A stretch of 64,000 nt of DNA, taken from contig NC_088681.1 in the NCBI RefSeq assembly GCF_950023065.1, positions 16,182,001-16,246,000 of the forward strand, in the 5' to 3' direction. This document shows, in pieces, positions 22,990-34,899 of this stretch (positions within the stretch are counted from its first letter, which is position 1; each line of letters starts with the position of its first letter). A program made the position numbers and the translations under genes. The notes beneath the pieces were generated by a model. The model was not told where the DNA came from, did no database searches, and worked only from the letters and a program-made list of their open reading frames with translations. Source of the DNA: Planococcus citri (lineage: Eukaryota; Arthropoda; Insecta; Hemiptera; Pseudococcidae).

Positions 22990-23968
22990 CAGAGTGGGCC
23001 AAAAGTCAGTATCCCGATTTTCACGTTTTAGTTTTTCTTTAAAAAATCAAAAACTAAGCATCCTAGAAAAAAACTAACGACATTAAGTCGATTGGAAATT
23101 TAGTTCTCTACAACTTTGTTATCATGAAATTTTTTTTGGACGCTTCCTTTCGTCTCCAGATCGATTTTTGTGACTTGATTTTTATGAAAAATGTTTCAAA
23201 AGTTTATTTCCAAGAGTTTTAGTTTTTTGTAAAAAAAATCAAAAACTAAGCATCCTAAAAAAAACTAACGACATTACGTCGATTGGAAATTTAATTCTCT
23301 ACAATTTTCTTCTGTATAATTTTTTTGTAGGACGCTTTCTTTCGTCTCCAGATCAATTTTAATGAATCTCAGTTTGTAAATTTTTGAAAAGTTTTGCAAA
23401 CTGAGTTTCATTAAAATCGATCTGGAGACGAAAAGAAGCGTCCTACGAAAAAATTACAGCGAGGGAAATTGTAGAGAATTAAATTCCCAATCGACATGAT
23501 GTTGTTAGTTTTCTTCTAGGACGCTTAGATTTTGATTTTTCTTTACAAAAAAATAAAATTTTTTGAAAAATTTGCCAACTGAGCTTCACAAAAATTGATC
23601 TGGAGACGAAAAGAAGCATCCTACGAAAAAATTACGTCGAGGAAAATTGTAGAGAATTAAATTTCCAATCGACATAATGCCCTTAGTTTTTTTCTAGGAC
23701 GCTTAGTTTTTGATATTTTTACGAAAAACTAAAACTCTTAGAAATGAACTTTTGAAAAAATTTTCATAAAAATCATCGATCAAGTTACAAAAATCAATCT
23801 GGAGGCGGAAGGAAGCGTCTAAAAAAAATTTCATGAACACAAAGTTGTAGAGAATTAAATTTCCAATCGACATAATGTCGTTAGTTTTTTTCTAGGATGC
23901 TTAGTTTTTGATTTTTTAAAGAAAAACTAAAATGTGAAAATCGGGATACTGACTTTTGGCCCACTCTG
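22990..23968. mobile_element. 979-bp fold-back element with mariner-like ends and TA duplication
   Basis: The left end is TA-CAGAGTGGGCCAAAAGTCAG and the right end is CTGACTTTTGGCCCACTCTG-TA. The inverted repeat continues inward through TTTAGTTTTTCTTTAAAAAA, and then both halves carry two or three repeats of a block with CTAACGACATTAAGTCGATT, GGAAATTTAGTTCTCTACAA and CGTCTCCAGATCGATTTT. The centre (about 23360-23420) is itself palindromic (CAGTTTGTAAATTT / GCAAACTGAG). TA flanks and the CAGAGTGGGCC end suggest mobilisation by a Tc1/mariner transposase. No transposase gene is present. Confidence 0.85.
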
Positions 23969-24506
23969 TATATTTTCTGTGCAGGAATTAAATACAACGC
24001 TCCCACTTTCCGCTTATTTTGCTATTGTCACTCTTTGTGAATCATTTTTTTAAAATCTCGTGCAACCTTGTAAAAATACCTATCAAATTGAAATTTTCTG
24101 ATTTTATCACTTTGCGTGATAATCTTTTGTCTATCTGGTGTAAACCGTCTTACGTCATAGATAGGTATGTAAAATGTGAATTCCAAAGCGAATTTTATTT
24201 CATTATTTCCGTGAGATTTTATGCTTTTTCGTTTTTTTCAGTTCGTATTATTGACCTATCGACTCGATGCTTTTTGAAAATCAAATTTTCTAATGATTCA
24301 TCCAATATTTTGACGATGAACAAATTAATGAGTGAAAATGCAAAATTCACGAAAAATCTGTGTATGTATTTTAATGAAGTTCAAAAAAAAATTACATTAC
24401 TTTGAAAAATAAGTATTAAAATTAAAATATCGTACAATTTTAAAATTACTGTACAACATTATAATGTATTATGTAGTCAATAATAATGCGATTTTCTCAG
24501 CATATT
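23969..24506. other. Unique sequence downstream of 7TM copy 2
   Basis: It may contain the 3'UTR of the - strand gene that ends at 24507. The + strand 128-codon ORF at 24019-24405 is Phe/Lys/Ser-rich without recognisable motifs and is probably chance. Confidence 0.4.
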
Positions 24507-25376
24507 TCATTGCAACGAATCTTCATACGTTGTAGTTTGTTGATTAGATTCACGTATAGACCGAAATGTTCCTTTTCTGAATGTGAATAAGACCCCTATA
24601 ACCGTACCTTCGAGGATTTGTCCAAAAAAGTATATGTAATAGTACTCATCTTGTCCTAGTTTGTTGTCGATCACCATTAAAATGACTTCAGTGATACTAA
24701 TCATAGCAGAGAATCCACCAAGCATGGCAAGAATACGCATCTGAAGACCGAAGTTGGACATTAAATCTTTTTTATCTATACTAGCTTCCCTGATGTACCA
24801 AAATGCACCAATAATCAAAAATAATCGCGCAATACGAATAATCCTCATAATCATCTGTGGTCCTAAAAATAATGATGTGGTGTCATCTTCATTGGACGTT
24901 GAATTGGTGGGTAGCTCTGACTGTTTTCGGTTCAAGGTGTCTGGATTCGAAAATATGATCCATAGTGCCATGTAAAGTAAGGGAAGTGTTATGCCGAGAA
25001 AACAATAAATGAGAAATTTCCTATTTTGAGAATCAGAAGAATGTGTTTGGAAATGGATCGCAATTTTTCGAAAACACAGAAATAAATCTAAAGCAATTAT
25101 GAATTTGATGAACGTCGTCGTCAACAAACATTGCAAAATGACATTATCCCAAGAATCCGACAAGTCCGAGGATTCTCTTATAAATAATATCGTGTATATA
25201 AAGATAATAATGTTGGTCAAAAGTAAGAAAAAACAATAAAAAGTCAGAAGTTTTGTTGACAGACTTTGTGGTGATTTGGTTTTAAAAAACTTGTACAAAT
25301 GAATGGTGATGCAGATGGTTGAAGGTATGCTTAAGATTATGAACAGTGTGATCAGCAGTAAGTCTGAGATTTCCAT
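24507..25376 (-). CDS. Seven-transmembrane receptor-like protein, methuselah/class B-like TM region, copy 2 (intact)
   Basis: This is a 289-residue intact frame in a single coding exon. Hydrophobic segments are at about 6-28, 42-66, 82-101, 120-142, 174-194, 214-236 and 246-266, giving seven membrane passes. After TM5 comes FLIIGAFWYIREASIDKKDL; QMRILAMLGGFSAMISITEV is TM6 and QILEGTVIGVLFTFRKGTFR is TM7. The TM6-TM7 pattern (LRxxxxxGxxxxxE ... LxGxxIxxLF-x-R/K) resembles methuselah-like/class B receptors, but the large ectodomain of methuselah is missing. NST at 158-160 in the TM4-TM5 loop is a glycosylation sequon that fits an N-out topology. The ligand is unknown. The assignment to methuselah-like is by eye only; an insect-specific membrane protein family is the alternative. 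Transcription would be antisense to the host KAT7-like gene. Confidence 0.75.
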   Translation of the reverse strand: MEISDLLLITLFIILSIPSTICITIHLYKFFKTKSPQSLSTKLLTFYCFFLLLTNIIIFIYTILFIRESSDLSDSWDNVILQCLLTTTFIKFIIALDLFLCFRKIAIHFQTHSSDSQNRKFLIYCFLGITLPLLYMALWIIFSNPDTLNRKQSELPTNSTSNEDDTTSLFLGPQMIMRIIRIARLFLIIGAFWYIREASIDKKDLMSNFGLQMRILAMLGGFSAMISITEVILMVIDNKLGQDEYYYIYFFGQILEGTVIGVLFTFRKGTFRSIRESNQQTTTYEDSLQ

Positions 25377-25447
25377 GATGTAGAGTGTTTGGATGAAATG
25401 AGGTGTTTTGTGATCTAAAGTGCAATTTATTCAACATGTAGGAATTC

Positions 25448-25540
25448 CTGGTCAACAGAAAGATAAATAAATAAAAATGACAGAATAAAAAATGAACGAA
25501 CCAAAGAACATATAATAATGTATACATTTTGTTAACTTAC
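25448..25540 (-). other. Probable 5'UTR intron of 7TM copy 2
   Basis: On -, ATTCATCTGC precedes GTAAGTTAAC, and TTTCTGTTGACCAG is a plausible acceptor 93 bp downstream, leaving about 70 nt of leader before the ATG. This matches the layout of copy 1. Confidence 0.5.
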
Positions 25541-25680
25541 GCAGATGAATTTGAATTTATAAAATGATGCCTTCAAAAAAGACTTTAATTCATTTTATAA
25601 ACATTTTTGGTTGTGTAATTACTCGTATATGTAACACACGTATCAATAAAGTACTACTTTTGAATGCTGCGAGCAGTTGC
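25541..25680 (-). promoter_or_regulatory. Putative promoter / first exon of 7TM copy 2
   Basis: Two TATAAA motifs lie in the - strand (GTTTATAAAATG and ATTTTATAAATTC), the first about 60 bp before the donor. On + the stretch TTTTTGGTTGTGTAATTACT, CGTATATG and CGTATCAATAAAG parallels TTTTAGTTGTGGAACTGTTG, ATATATATG and GTCGATAAATTTG of copy 1. Confidence 0.45.
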
Positions 25681-25974
25681 GAATTTGTTTAACAGTTTCG
25701 TTACAATAATATAAATACATATAAAAGATTAGGTACTCATTAAATTTGTTTGTGGTTTTTTTCCATTATCATCATCAACTTATCAATAATTTACATAATT
25801 ATATTTTCCTCTCTCGGGAATAATATAATGCGCATGTAAAATCATCATGAAATTGAATTAACAGCATTTTTTCACTTCTTTCACATGCATGCACTGAAAT
25901 CGTATATTGCTACAAAGCAGTGACTTTTTTTGTTTATGTTTCAAGGTTACGCTACAGTGTATCCAGCTTTCCTA

Positions 25975-27145
25975 CATTCGTTCCCGAATGATTCACCTAA
26001 AACTTATTCAATTCGTTCGCGAATGATTCACCAAAAATTATTCAATTTGTTCACGAATGATTCATTGAAAATTCTTTATTTCGTTCGCAAATGATTCACT
26101 GAAGATTGATTATTTCGTTCACAAATGATTCGCTAAGAAATCAATAAATTTGTTCAAATGATTCACCAAAAAATAATTATTCAATTCGTTCGCTAATGAT
26201 TCATCAAAAAATTACTCAATTCGTTCGCGAATGATCTACCAAAAAATTATTTAATTCGTTCGCGAATGATTCACTAAAAATGATTCATTTTGTTCGCGAA
26301 TGATTCACCGAAAAATTATTTAATTCGTCCGCGAATGATTCACTAAAAATTGATTATTTCGTTCGCGAATGATTTGCTAAGAAATCAATCAGTTTGTTCA
26401 AACGATTCACCAAAAAATTTTCAATTCATTCGCGAATGATTAATCAAAAAAATATTCAATTTGTTTACGAATGCTTCACCAACAATTAATTCAATTCGTT
26501 CGTGAATGATTCACCAAAAAATTATTCAATTCGTTCGCGAATGATCCACCAAAAAATTATTCAATTCGTTTGCTAATGATTCACCAAAAAATATTCAATT
26601 CGTTCGTGAATAATTCATTGGAAATTCTTTATTTCGTTCGCGAATGATTCACTAAAAATGATTCTATCCGTTCACGAATGATTCACCAAAAAATTATTCA
26701 ATTCGTTCGCGAATGATTCACTAAAAATTGATTATTTCATTCGCGAATGATTCGCTTAGAAAGTGAGTTAGAAATCAATCAATTTGTTCAAATGATCAAT
26801 TTGATCGCGAATGATTCACTAAAAATTCTTGATTTCGTGTTTGTGAATGATTAACTAAAAATTCTTTATTTCGTTCGTGAATGATTCACTATAAATTCTT
26901 TATTTCGTTCGCGAATGATTCGCCAAAAAATTATTCAATTCGTTCGCGAATGATTCATTAATAATTAATTTGTTCGCAAATGATCTGCTAAAAATATATC
27001 ATTTCGTTCGCAAATGATTCACCAAAAAATTATTCAATTCGTTCGCAAATGATCTACTAAAAATATACTATTTCGTTCGCGAATGATTCTCCAAAAAATT
27101 ATTCAATTAGTTCGCGAATGATTCACTTGGAAATTAATCAATTTT
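25975..27145. repeat. TTCGCGAATGATTCACC tandem array (copy B)
   Basis: About 30 units of 35-45 bp read ATTCAATTCGTTCGCGAATG followed by ATTCACCAAAAAATT. TTCGCGAA is a perfect 8-bp palindrome. It is the reverse orientation of the array at 34900-36650 and shares its core with 225-2400. Confidence 0.9.
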
Positions 27146-27325
27146 GTTAAATTGCTTCATCAAATCATGGTCTTTCTCGCCTAAATTGGTCAATTTTGGA
27201 CGATTGTTTTTTTTTGTAAATATCATGTAATACATTCAACTGTACCATCAACCCAAATTTGAACCGAATTTGTAAACTTTTTTCGTGTTTTTTTATTTGT
27301 ACAAAAAAGAGTTTATTTCCGATAT
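27146..27325. other. Short AT-rich spacer
   Basis: Nothing recognisable between the array and the inverted repeat. Confidence 0.4.
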
Positions 27326-27652
27326 TTTAGGAACCCCTGAACCACCTTTCAAGTGACCTTTCCGATCAGAATTCATCTGTAGACTCAAAGTACAGAATAT
27401 AGGTAGACTAATGTCAACTCAAAATACATCATAAATATTTAAATTTCAGAAAGAAATTTACAATTTTTTTAGTCATTTTATCTGAAAGTTGAGTTTTTTT
27501 TTTCAATTTTTATCGTAGGTAAAAAATCAAAGATTTTCAATTTCTCTGAAATTGACTTATTTTAATACATTTCAAAAATTGATACTCGTCTATAGATGAA
27601 TTTTGGCCGGATGGGTCACTCTGGAAATGTTTCAGGGATTCCTAAAATGACA
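27326..27652. repeat. Imperfect inverted repeat of about 65-bp arms
   Basis: ATTTTAGGAACCCCTGAACC, AGTGACC, and GAATTCATCTGTAGACTC at 27328-27390 are mirrored in reverse complement at 27590-27650 (ATTTTAGGAATCCCTGAAAC, AGTGACC, AAATTCATCTATAGACGA). Between them is an AT-rich loop. This is possibly an old MITE. Confidence 0.65.
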
Positions 27653-30350
27653 GGAATACATTTTTTTAATAAAATAAACATCTCCAAAATATTCTACCTC
27701 AAGAAACACGAACAAGATAAATCACAATGATGGCAAAAATTGAATCGTTTAAAGCCACCACAATACCTCGGTTAAATTCCAATTACCGTTATAAAATTCA
27801 CGCTTCTTGTCATAATTCCCCGCTGCCCCAGACCTCCGCATCATTTCTGCGATAACCCAAAACCGAGTTAAAAAAGCGAGCAAATTGAGTCGCGGAAACG
27901 AGACGGATTTTCCGAGTTGCTGGTTTTGCTCTTTTAACTCCTACCAGGCTAGGCTGGGCTAGGCTCGGCTCGAATTCCGGGATTCGGCTCGACGTTAGGT
28001 ACCAGAATAAGAGGGGGAGGGGGAATTTCGGTAGCAGGCGAAAAAGAGACATTTTTAATTAACCACTGGACGGTGTTGAGACGAAAGGGTGAGGTGAATC
28101 ATATCTGCAACGTCGATTTACACATTTCATCCATTCTGAAGTGTAATACGTTCATATACCTAGTACAAGCCAAATCAAAGAATGCCTATACTTTCCTTTT
28201 CTCCGAACACTTTTTAATTATTTTTCATACGCGAACTTTCTTTCCTCACCTGATCGTATATTGGTAATTTTCTTGCGAACGAAATTTCTCCTAATTGTAA
28301 ATTTTTTCCTGTGTCACTCACACGTACGCAGTGATCATCAAAATACGCTAGATGGGCTATGGTCTGGTAAGGCCTTCGATCAGCTGATATTGAACTTTGA
28401 GCATCACTGGTCCAGACGGCTGGTAATATAACGAGCGAGCACCTGGTGAGACGAAGATAAGGAAAAGAGACTTTAATCATGGTACACGAGGGTAAAAGGA
28501 AGTGTGTCTTCGGTGGAAAAACTATTCGGGTACCACGCCCTCGTCCCGGAAATTCGATCCAGACTCGTCTTCGTCTTACTCGAACGAGAAAGTTTTCTGC
28601 TCCTTTCGTCGGTCTATACTCGGTTCTGTCTGCTTGTCTCTTTCTCTCTCTCTGTCTCTTCTTTTTACTCGAACATTGTATGTTTATCCATATACCATAC
28701 CTATACGTATAAAGCTAATACGATATACTATAATACTACAAACGCGTATACAGATCATCGTCGTCGTCGTCGTCTCGTTCCTTATATACGAATGGATATA
28801 TGCACATTGCACAGCAAACATCAGCAAACACTGAATAAATAATTTCCATGAGAGTTTTTGGCGAGACGTATCGTACCACTTCTTCAATTCTTCCACCGAA
28901 AGCACTCGTCGCGTAATGTATCGTATACATCATAATCACCGTATACAAACGCATCCTTCCTTGGCAGCCTTTCCTTTTCTGTACCTCCCGTCTCCAGTTC
29001 CTCGTTTCCTTTCCTACCTCTTGAAACTGATATATTTCTTGTACACGCAAACTTGCATACTTCTCAACCAAAATATGCGAACTCGGTGCATTTTTCAAAG
29101 CAAAAGTATTTTCCGACTGATTTTAATTTTTAATCCTGTTTCAATAGTGAAAAATTTGAAATATTAGGTAATTTTTCATATTCCTAGATTTGCAGCCTAC
29201 AGCCCCTTTCAAATGACCCACAAAATTCATGCTCAAAGTTCAGAATTAATCATAGTTTTACAGATACTTTCCGAGAGTCTTGACCTTTCCATCTTATTTG
29301 ACCCCTTTTTAGAAAAAAATTTACCTGCTCTCAGCATGTTTGAAAACAGGTGTCGAATATTTTATCAATTATCGTTTATCAGGTAATACGTGAACTCAAT
29401 TTACGTAAGTGTTGAATGAGTTGCCGAAGCTGAAAATGAAGGGGCAAAAATATGAGCTATTTTGTATGTATTCACCCTTCTAGATCATATAATTCTTCAA
29501 ATTACTTATCCTGGAATCTGATTGCGTCCTCAAGTGCGTCTTTTTGACCAGAATATTCATTCATGAGGGAAAAAACTTTGAAACGTAAACATTTTTGATT
29601 TGGTATCAAGATGGTAGGATCGGCTCATGGTGAATTTTTAAACGAAACTACTCTCGAAAACTCGACTAGGATGAGAAAAAAATTTGACAAAAATTTTGGA
29701 CTTCCAGCCAAAGTGTGTTTTTTTTAAATCAATTTTTTTATTTTTCGTTAAATTGAGATAAAAAAATCGTGTTTTCTGGAATATGCTCCCTCACTGTGAG
29801 GGAAGAATTTTTTTTCAACTTTTAAAATTAATTTTTGCTGACTTAGGACAATTTGAAATTTTTAAACGGCCATTTTGTAATGAAATTTCAGAGATGTAGT
29901 CATAATGGTATTGTTTATAGAATATGCGTAATTTATTCTAAAATATGCCAAAAAGTTTCAAAGTTTCCATGTGGTGCACTGTTTGAAAAAAATGCAGTAA
30001 TAAATAACTTTTCTATTGTAGCTGCAACTTTTTTTTTTGAATCAAGGTACATATGATTATTCAGTGAAAAGGGGGGTGAAATTCAAACCTACTTTTGAAC
30101 TTGAATTTTGACATACATAGATATGTTTTTTTGCACCGGGAGTCATTCCAGAATTTGCATGATACCACGTTGACTTTTTAAAACCGAAAAAAAACAGTTG
30201 GCTTTCTGACGTCATATCAGGCTTATCGACTTTTTCGAAATTTAAGGGCGAAAATTCAATGATTTTCTGACATTGTTATGTCACATTTTTTGAAAAATCG
30301 CAATGAATTCTTGACATAAGGTCAGACTTTTGGAAATTTGGAAAAATACA
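27653..30350. other. Unique intronic sequence, including a CpG-rich block
   Basis: The stretch 27800-29100 is less AT-rich, with microsatellites CGTCGT (28753-28774) and CTCTCTCTC (28630-28660). Overlapping 70-120 codon ORFs on both strands have no recognisable domain, and their acidic Asp run comes from the CGT microsatellite. It could be regulatory DNA. The stretch 29160-30350 is AT-rich with nothing assignable. Confidence 0.45.
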
Positions 30351-30354
30351 AGAA

Positions 30355-31405
30355 TACAGACGACATTGAGAGGCCACGCAGACGGACAGACAGATAGGTC
30401 AATGACTTTAAGAGACAGACAGACAGACAGACAGACAGATGACCTTGAAAGGCCAAACATGCCGGTCAATAATCTTGAGAGACCAGAGAGACGGGTCAGT
30501 GACCTTTGAAACACAGACAGATAACCTTGGAACGCCATATGACAGGTCAATGACCTTAAGAGACCAGCCAGACAACCTTGAATGTCATGTCAGATGGGTC
30601 AATGAACTTGAGAAGGCAGACATGCAACCATGGAAAGCAGGTTAGACAGGTCAATGACCCTGGGAGTCCAAACACACAGGTCAATGGCCTTATTGGACCA
30701 GACAGGAATCCAGACGACATTGAGGCTAGACAGATCAAATAGGTCAATGACCTTGAGAAACATACAGATAGCCTTAAAATGTCAGACAGGAAAGTCAATA
30801 ATATTGAGAGGCCAGCCAGATGGGTCAGTGACTTTTGAAAGCTAGACAGGTAGGCACAGTATGACCTCGGGAAGCCATATGGCAGGTCAATGACCTTGAG
30901 AGAACAAACAGACGACCTTGAATGTCAAGCCAGACGGGTCAATGAACTTGAAACGGTAGACTGGCAACCATGTGAAGCTGGCTAGACAGGTCAATGGCCT
31001 TGAGAGGCCAGACACACGTGGCAATAACCTTAATATGCCAGACAGGAATACAGATGACCTTGAGGCTAGACAGATAGGTAGGTCAATGACCTTAAAAAGC
31101 CAGGCAGGTAGAAAGCCGGCCATGTGAGACTAGTCAGATGGGTCAATGACCTTGAGAGGCCAGACACACGTGTCAATAACCTTAATAGGCCAGACAGGAA
31201 TATAGATGACCTTGAGGCTAGACAGATAGGTAGGTCAATGACCTTAAAAAGCCAGGCAGGTAGATAGCCGGTCATGTGAGACTAGTCAGATGGGTCAATG
31301 ACCTTGAGAGGCCCGCCATACGGCTCAATGACTTTAAGAGGCTAGACAGTAAGGCAGACAGACAACCTTGAGAGGGCAGAATGACGGGTCAATGACCTTG
31401 AGGAA
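30355..31405. repeat. IR1 (AGGTCA-N-TGACCT) tandem array 2
   Basis: Degenerate units read GACAGGTCAATGACCTTGAG followed by AGGCCAGACAGACAG. Exact AGGTCAATGACCT copies lie at 30544-30556, 30741-30753, 30884-30896, 31080-31092 and 31232-31244, with several GGGTCAATGACCT variants. A higher-order repeat of about 152 bp is visible at 30990-31310. Orientation is opposite to arrays 1 and 3. Confidence 0.9.
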
Positions 31406-34400
31406 AATATTTTTGAAACTTTTTTAGAAACGTTGAAAATGAAATGTTCGATTTCTCATATTTCAATATTTTATGCCTAAGTTTCCAGTCTTTTGTTTGA
31501 TTTCTAAGAAGGTGGAAAAAAATATCCAGAATTATGAATTCTCGAAATTTACAATTAGGTAGGTAGCTACCTGATTCTTGATATGACTTATTAATTGTCT
31601 CATTTTGTCACTTACTGACTTTAAAATTTCAATTTGAAAAAATATAGATACCCTTTTAAAATTTTCAACGCTGATTACTTCATTTTGAGGTTAGTTTTAA
31701 AAAATTGAGGATCATATTGAGAAAAAATTTCAAAAAATTTCCAATTTCACTCGACAATTTTTTATGAGTTTGAAAATCACGAATTCACGATTTACAGTTG
31801 ACAATCATATTTTTTTAAAAACTGTTCCTCCCTTCCTAAAACCTATTTCAATTTTATTTTCAATTCACTTCGGACATTTGTGCCTTTTGAACTCAAAAAA
31901 CTAGGAGCAAACTTCAAGGGGAAGGGTGTAAAATCCCTTCAAAATTGTGAAAAATCAGTATTTTAGCAATTGTTGCATTTTTTTGTCATAGCACTGACTT
32001 GTGCAAACCTTGAAGAATAAATGTTGATGTTATAGAAACCCATTGAGAAGGGGAAGAGATTTGTTCCAATTTTGTTTAATATGATGAAAGTTCACTGAAT
32101 TTGAGAGTGCTTTGGAGAAAGTTGAAGTTGAGGTAGTGGAGGCCCATGGTATTTTATTTTCAGCCGTTGAAAACATTTACTTCACCCCCCTCCCTTCCTG
32201 AGCTTGCTGCAAGTCCTTCTTGTTCTAAATTCGACCGAAATGTTCATGACACAATACACAAAATTTAGATCGTTGACGTCAATAGTTTTTATTAGTTTTT
32301 TTTTCCACAATGTTGTACCATTTGGAAACTTTTAAAATTTTTATGTGATATTTTAGGATGAATTACGTATTTATTTTGTGAAAAAAATAGCTCCTGAACC
32401 TCTAAAACTTCTTTACAAAATAGTCGTTTGAAAATTTTAAAATTTCATAAGTCAGCGAAAATCCTTCAAAAATTTTTTTTTCGATTCCATAGGTTCCTCT
32501 CCTTATCAGGAACACATAAACAAGAATTTTTTACCTTAATTTGGCGAAAAATGAAAAAATTGACTAAAAGTACATTATTTTGCCCCTTTTTCACTTCGAA
32601 AATTATTTCCTCGGAGGTACAAAATTTTTGTCAAATTTTTTCCTCGTCGTGGTCAATCACCCGAATTTTACCATAGCCATTCTAAAATGTTTTCAATCAT
32701 GCGTGCGTTCTCAAAATCGCAGTGAAAACCTCGAGAAGTTTGCTTGTCAGTATGGAGGTGCATAATTATTTGGGTGAAAATCTTTTACTTCTACCCTGAA
32801 ACACTTTGTATGTTTATGGGTCATACGAAGTGATTCATTGTAGTTGATGAAAAATTCACATCGTCATTCTACGAGCATAGCTGGAAAATTGAACTAAAAC
32901 AGAATAGCAATAGCTGTCAGATTAGGTGCATTTATATCTTGTGTTGCTAAAATTCTGGTGTATCCATTTCGATCGAGTTATATGTGATGTGTCTGTGTAC
33001 TGTGTACCTACCTGGCGAGTATGTAACGAATCACGAAACTCTTAGAATTCGGCGGTGGTGTTTCTTTTATTTTATTTCTACGTCTATTTCACTTCCCCAT
33101 ACACTCTTACCGAAAAAAAAAGAAGAGATCTTCTCTCGTATCTCGTCTAAAATGTGCAGAAAGATACCTAGTACGTACGAGTATGTAGCTGGGTAAGAAG
33201 TAATGACCCGATACGCATCCCAAATATCGGCCTTGTTGGCTGCAAGGCCGTCTACATCCAGACTAGGTCTGTCTCGGTACATATTATGCACAGGGTTGCA
33301 TGCATCCATCTCTCGAATCGCCTCCTCATATAGCCGGCAGTCTGGTGAATATGCGGTTGCGCTTGTTTTATAATTTCGGCAATACTCGCCATCCCATCGC
33401 CCCCTCATCACCCAGCCAACTTGAGATTTTTGTAAAGTATGCACGCCACTGTCGTCTTGTTGGTCTTGGCCGTCGCTGTCGCCGCAGACGCCGTAATAAC
33501 AATGCAGATGTTGGAGCAGAGTAAAAAAAAAACCACCGTACGATGTATGCATGTGTATAAGTTTTTACATGTACATAGGCCAAGCCAGACTCGAGCCGAC
33601 CGGATTTTTTCAATAATAACCGCTTCGAGTTACCCTTCTCGTTATTCCAATGCATACATATTCTTCGCGCACAAGTTCAAGGGCGTTCAAAAATTACCAA
33701 CGAGGTGCTCGCGATGTCGCCAGTGTACATACAAATACATAAGTATAAAGAAAGAGGTAAAAAAAAAGAACAGAATCCAATACGACGAATAAAATGTCCT
33801 CCTCAAATCGACTGGTAAACTCTTGGGTTCTTTGTCTGAATGAATCTTGATGTGTACGGGCGAAGACCATATGCCAATATTTTTACATACCGATAAATAT
33901 CGTATCGAGCCAAAATCGATTAATTTTTCTCCATGCATCGATGAGATCAATCGCACTGCACGTTTTTACTTATGACGACTTACGACGTCTCGACGTTACG
34001 TAATTATTACGTATTTGTATAACGCTGCACCTGATACCCCAGTCGCACTTGCACTCGATCCTCCCTCATCATCATCGTCAATCTCGTAGCCACCTCTGTT
34101 ATAACGGATGCCACAACTTCTCCATCCATACGCCAGCCATTTGTAATTAATTCACTCTGTACTGACTGCTGCTACCACTTTCGACGATCATATCCGCTCT
34201 CTTGGTTGTGTAAAATGTTCCGAATCAATTCATCGTATAGTGTAGTAGTAGGAGTCGACAAATATGTAACGAGACTACTGTGCGGTTTAATTTCAATTTA
34301 TATGCTAACAGGTTAAGGTTCAATTGCACCTTTAATGTTTATGCCCGGTATTTATACCTTACTTTTTGTACAGATGTGTTTGAATGAATGGCCTCGCTTG

Positions 34401-34895
34401 GAAATTTACTGCTAGTTGAGTAGACTTGCGTAAAAAGAGGAAGTTGGAGAGACTATGTCGAATAAGATCTTCTTTTGGGGAAGAAATGAAGAAAAATGAG
34501 CAAGTGCAGAAAGTAGGGACCAAATTGAATTCTACTGACAGGCGCGGACTTGGTGGGTTAGGGGGGGGGGGGCTCGAAATTGTATTCCCTTCCTTCCAGA
34601 ATCTTCTTCTTCCTGGTTTTTCTCTGCAGGTTTGGATACTTGAATGCTAGTCGTGCAATTGATTTCTGTTTTTGCTTTTATATTCAATTTCGCTACAAAA
34701 ATCAGTCAAACTGATAAGAACAAGATTGTAGGGTTTTCAGGAGGGGGGGGGGGGTGACTGAAAATTTACCGATCGGTATGAGAAAAAAACACTCACGCAT
34801 AAGACCGACTTTTCATCAAATACAAATATTTTACGAACAAATTGAGTTACATTTTTTAAAACATTTGTATAGAAATTGGTCTGTTTACAATTGAA
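31406..34895. other. Unique intronic sequence, no gene seen
   Basis: AT-rich to 32900, then 33000-34300 is more balanced with CGTCGT-like motifs. The 161-codon - strand ORF at 33067-33552 overlaps open frames on + and lacks a known domain. Two G12 runs are at 34561-34572 and 34743-34754. Confidence 0.45.
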
Positions 34896-34899
34896 TCGA

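Noticed and set aside
25975..27145. CRISPR-like array
   Set aside because: Units and spacers are degenerate copies of one sequence, the context is eukaryotic, and no cas genes exist.
33067..33552. 161-codon - strand ORF
   Set aside because: Overlapping frames are open on + as well, there is no known motif, and the apparent exon ends in a poly-Lys/Phe stretch from a homopolymer.
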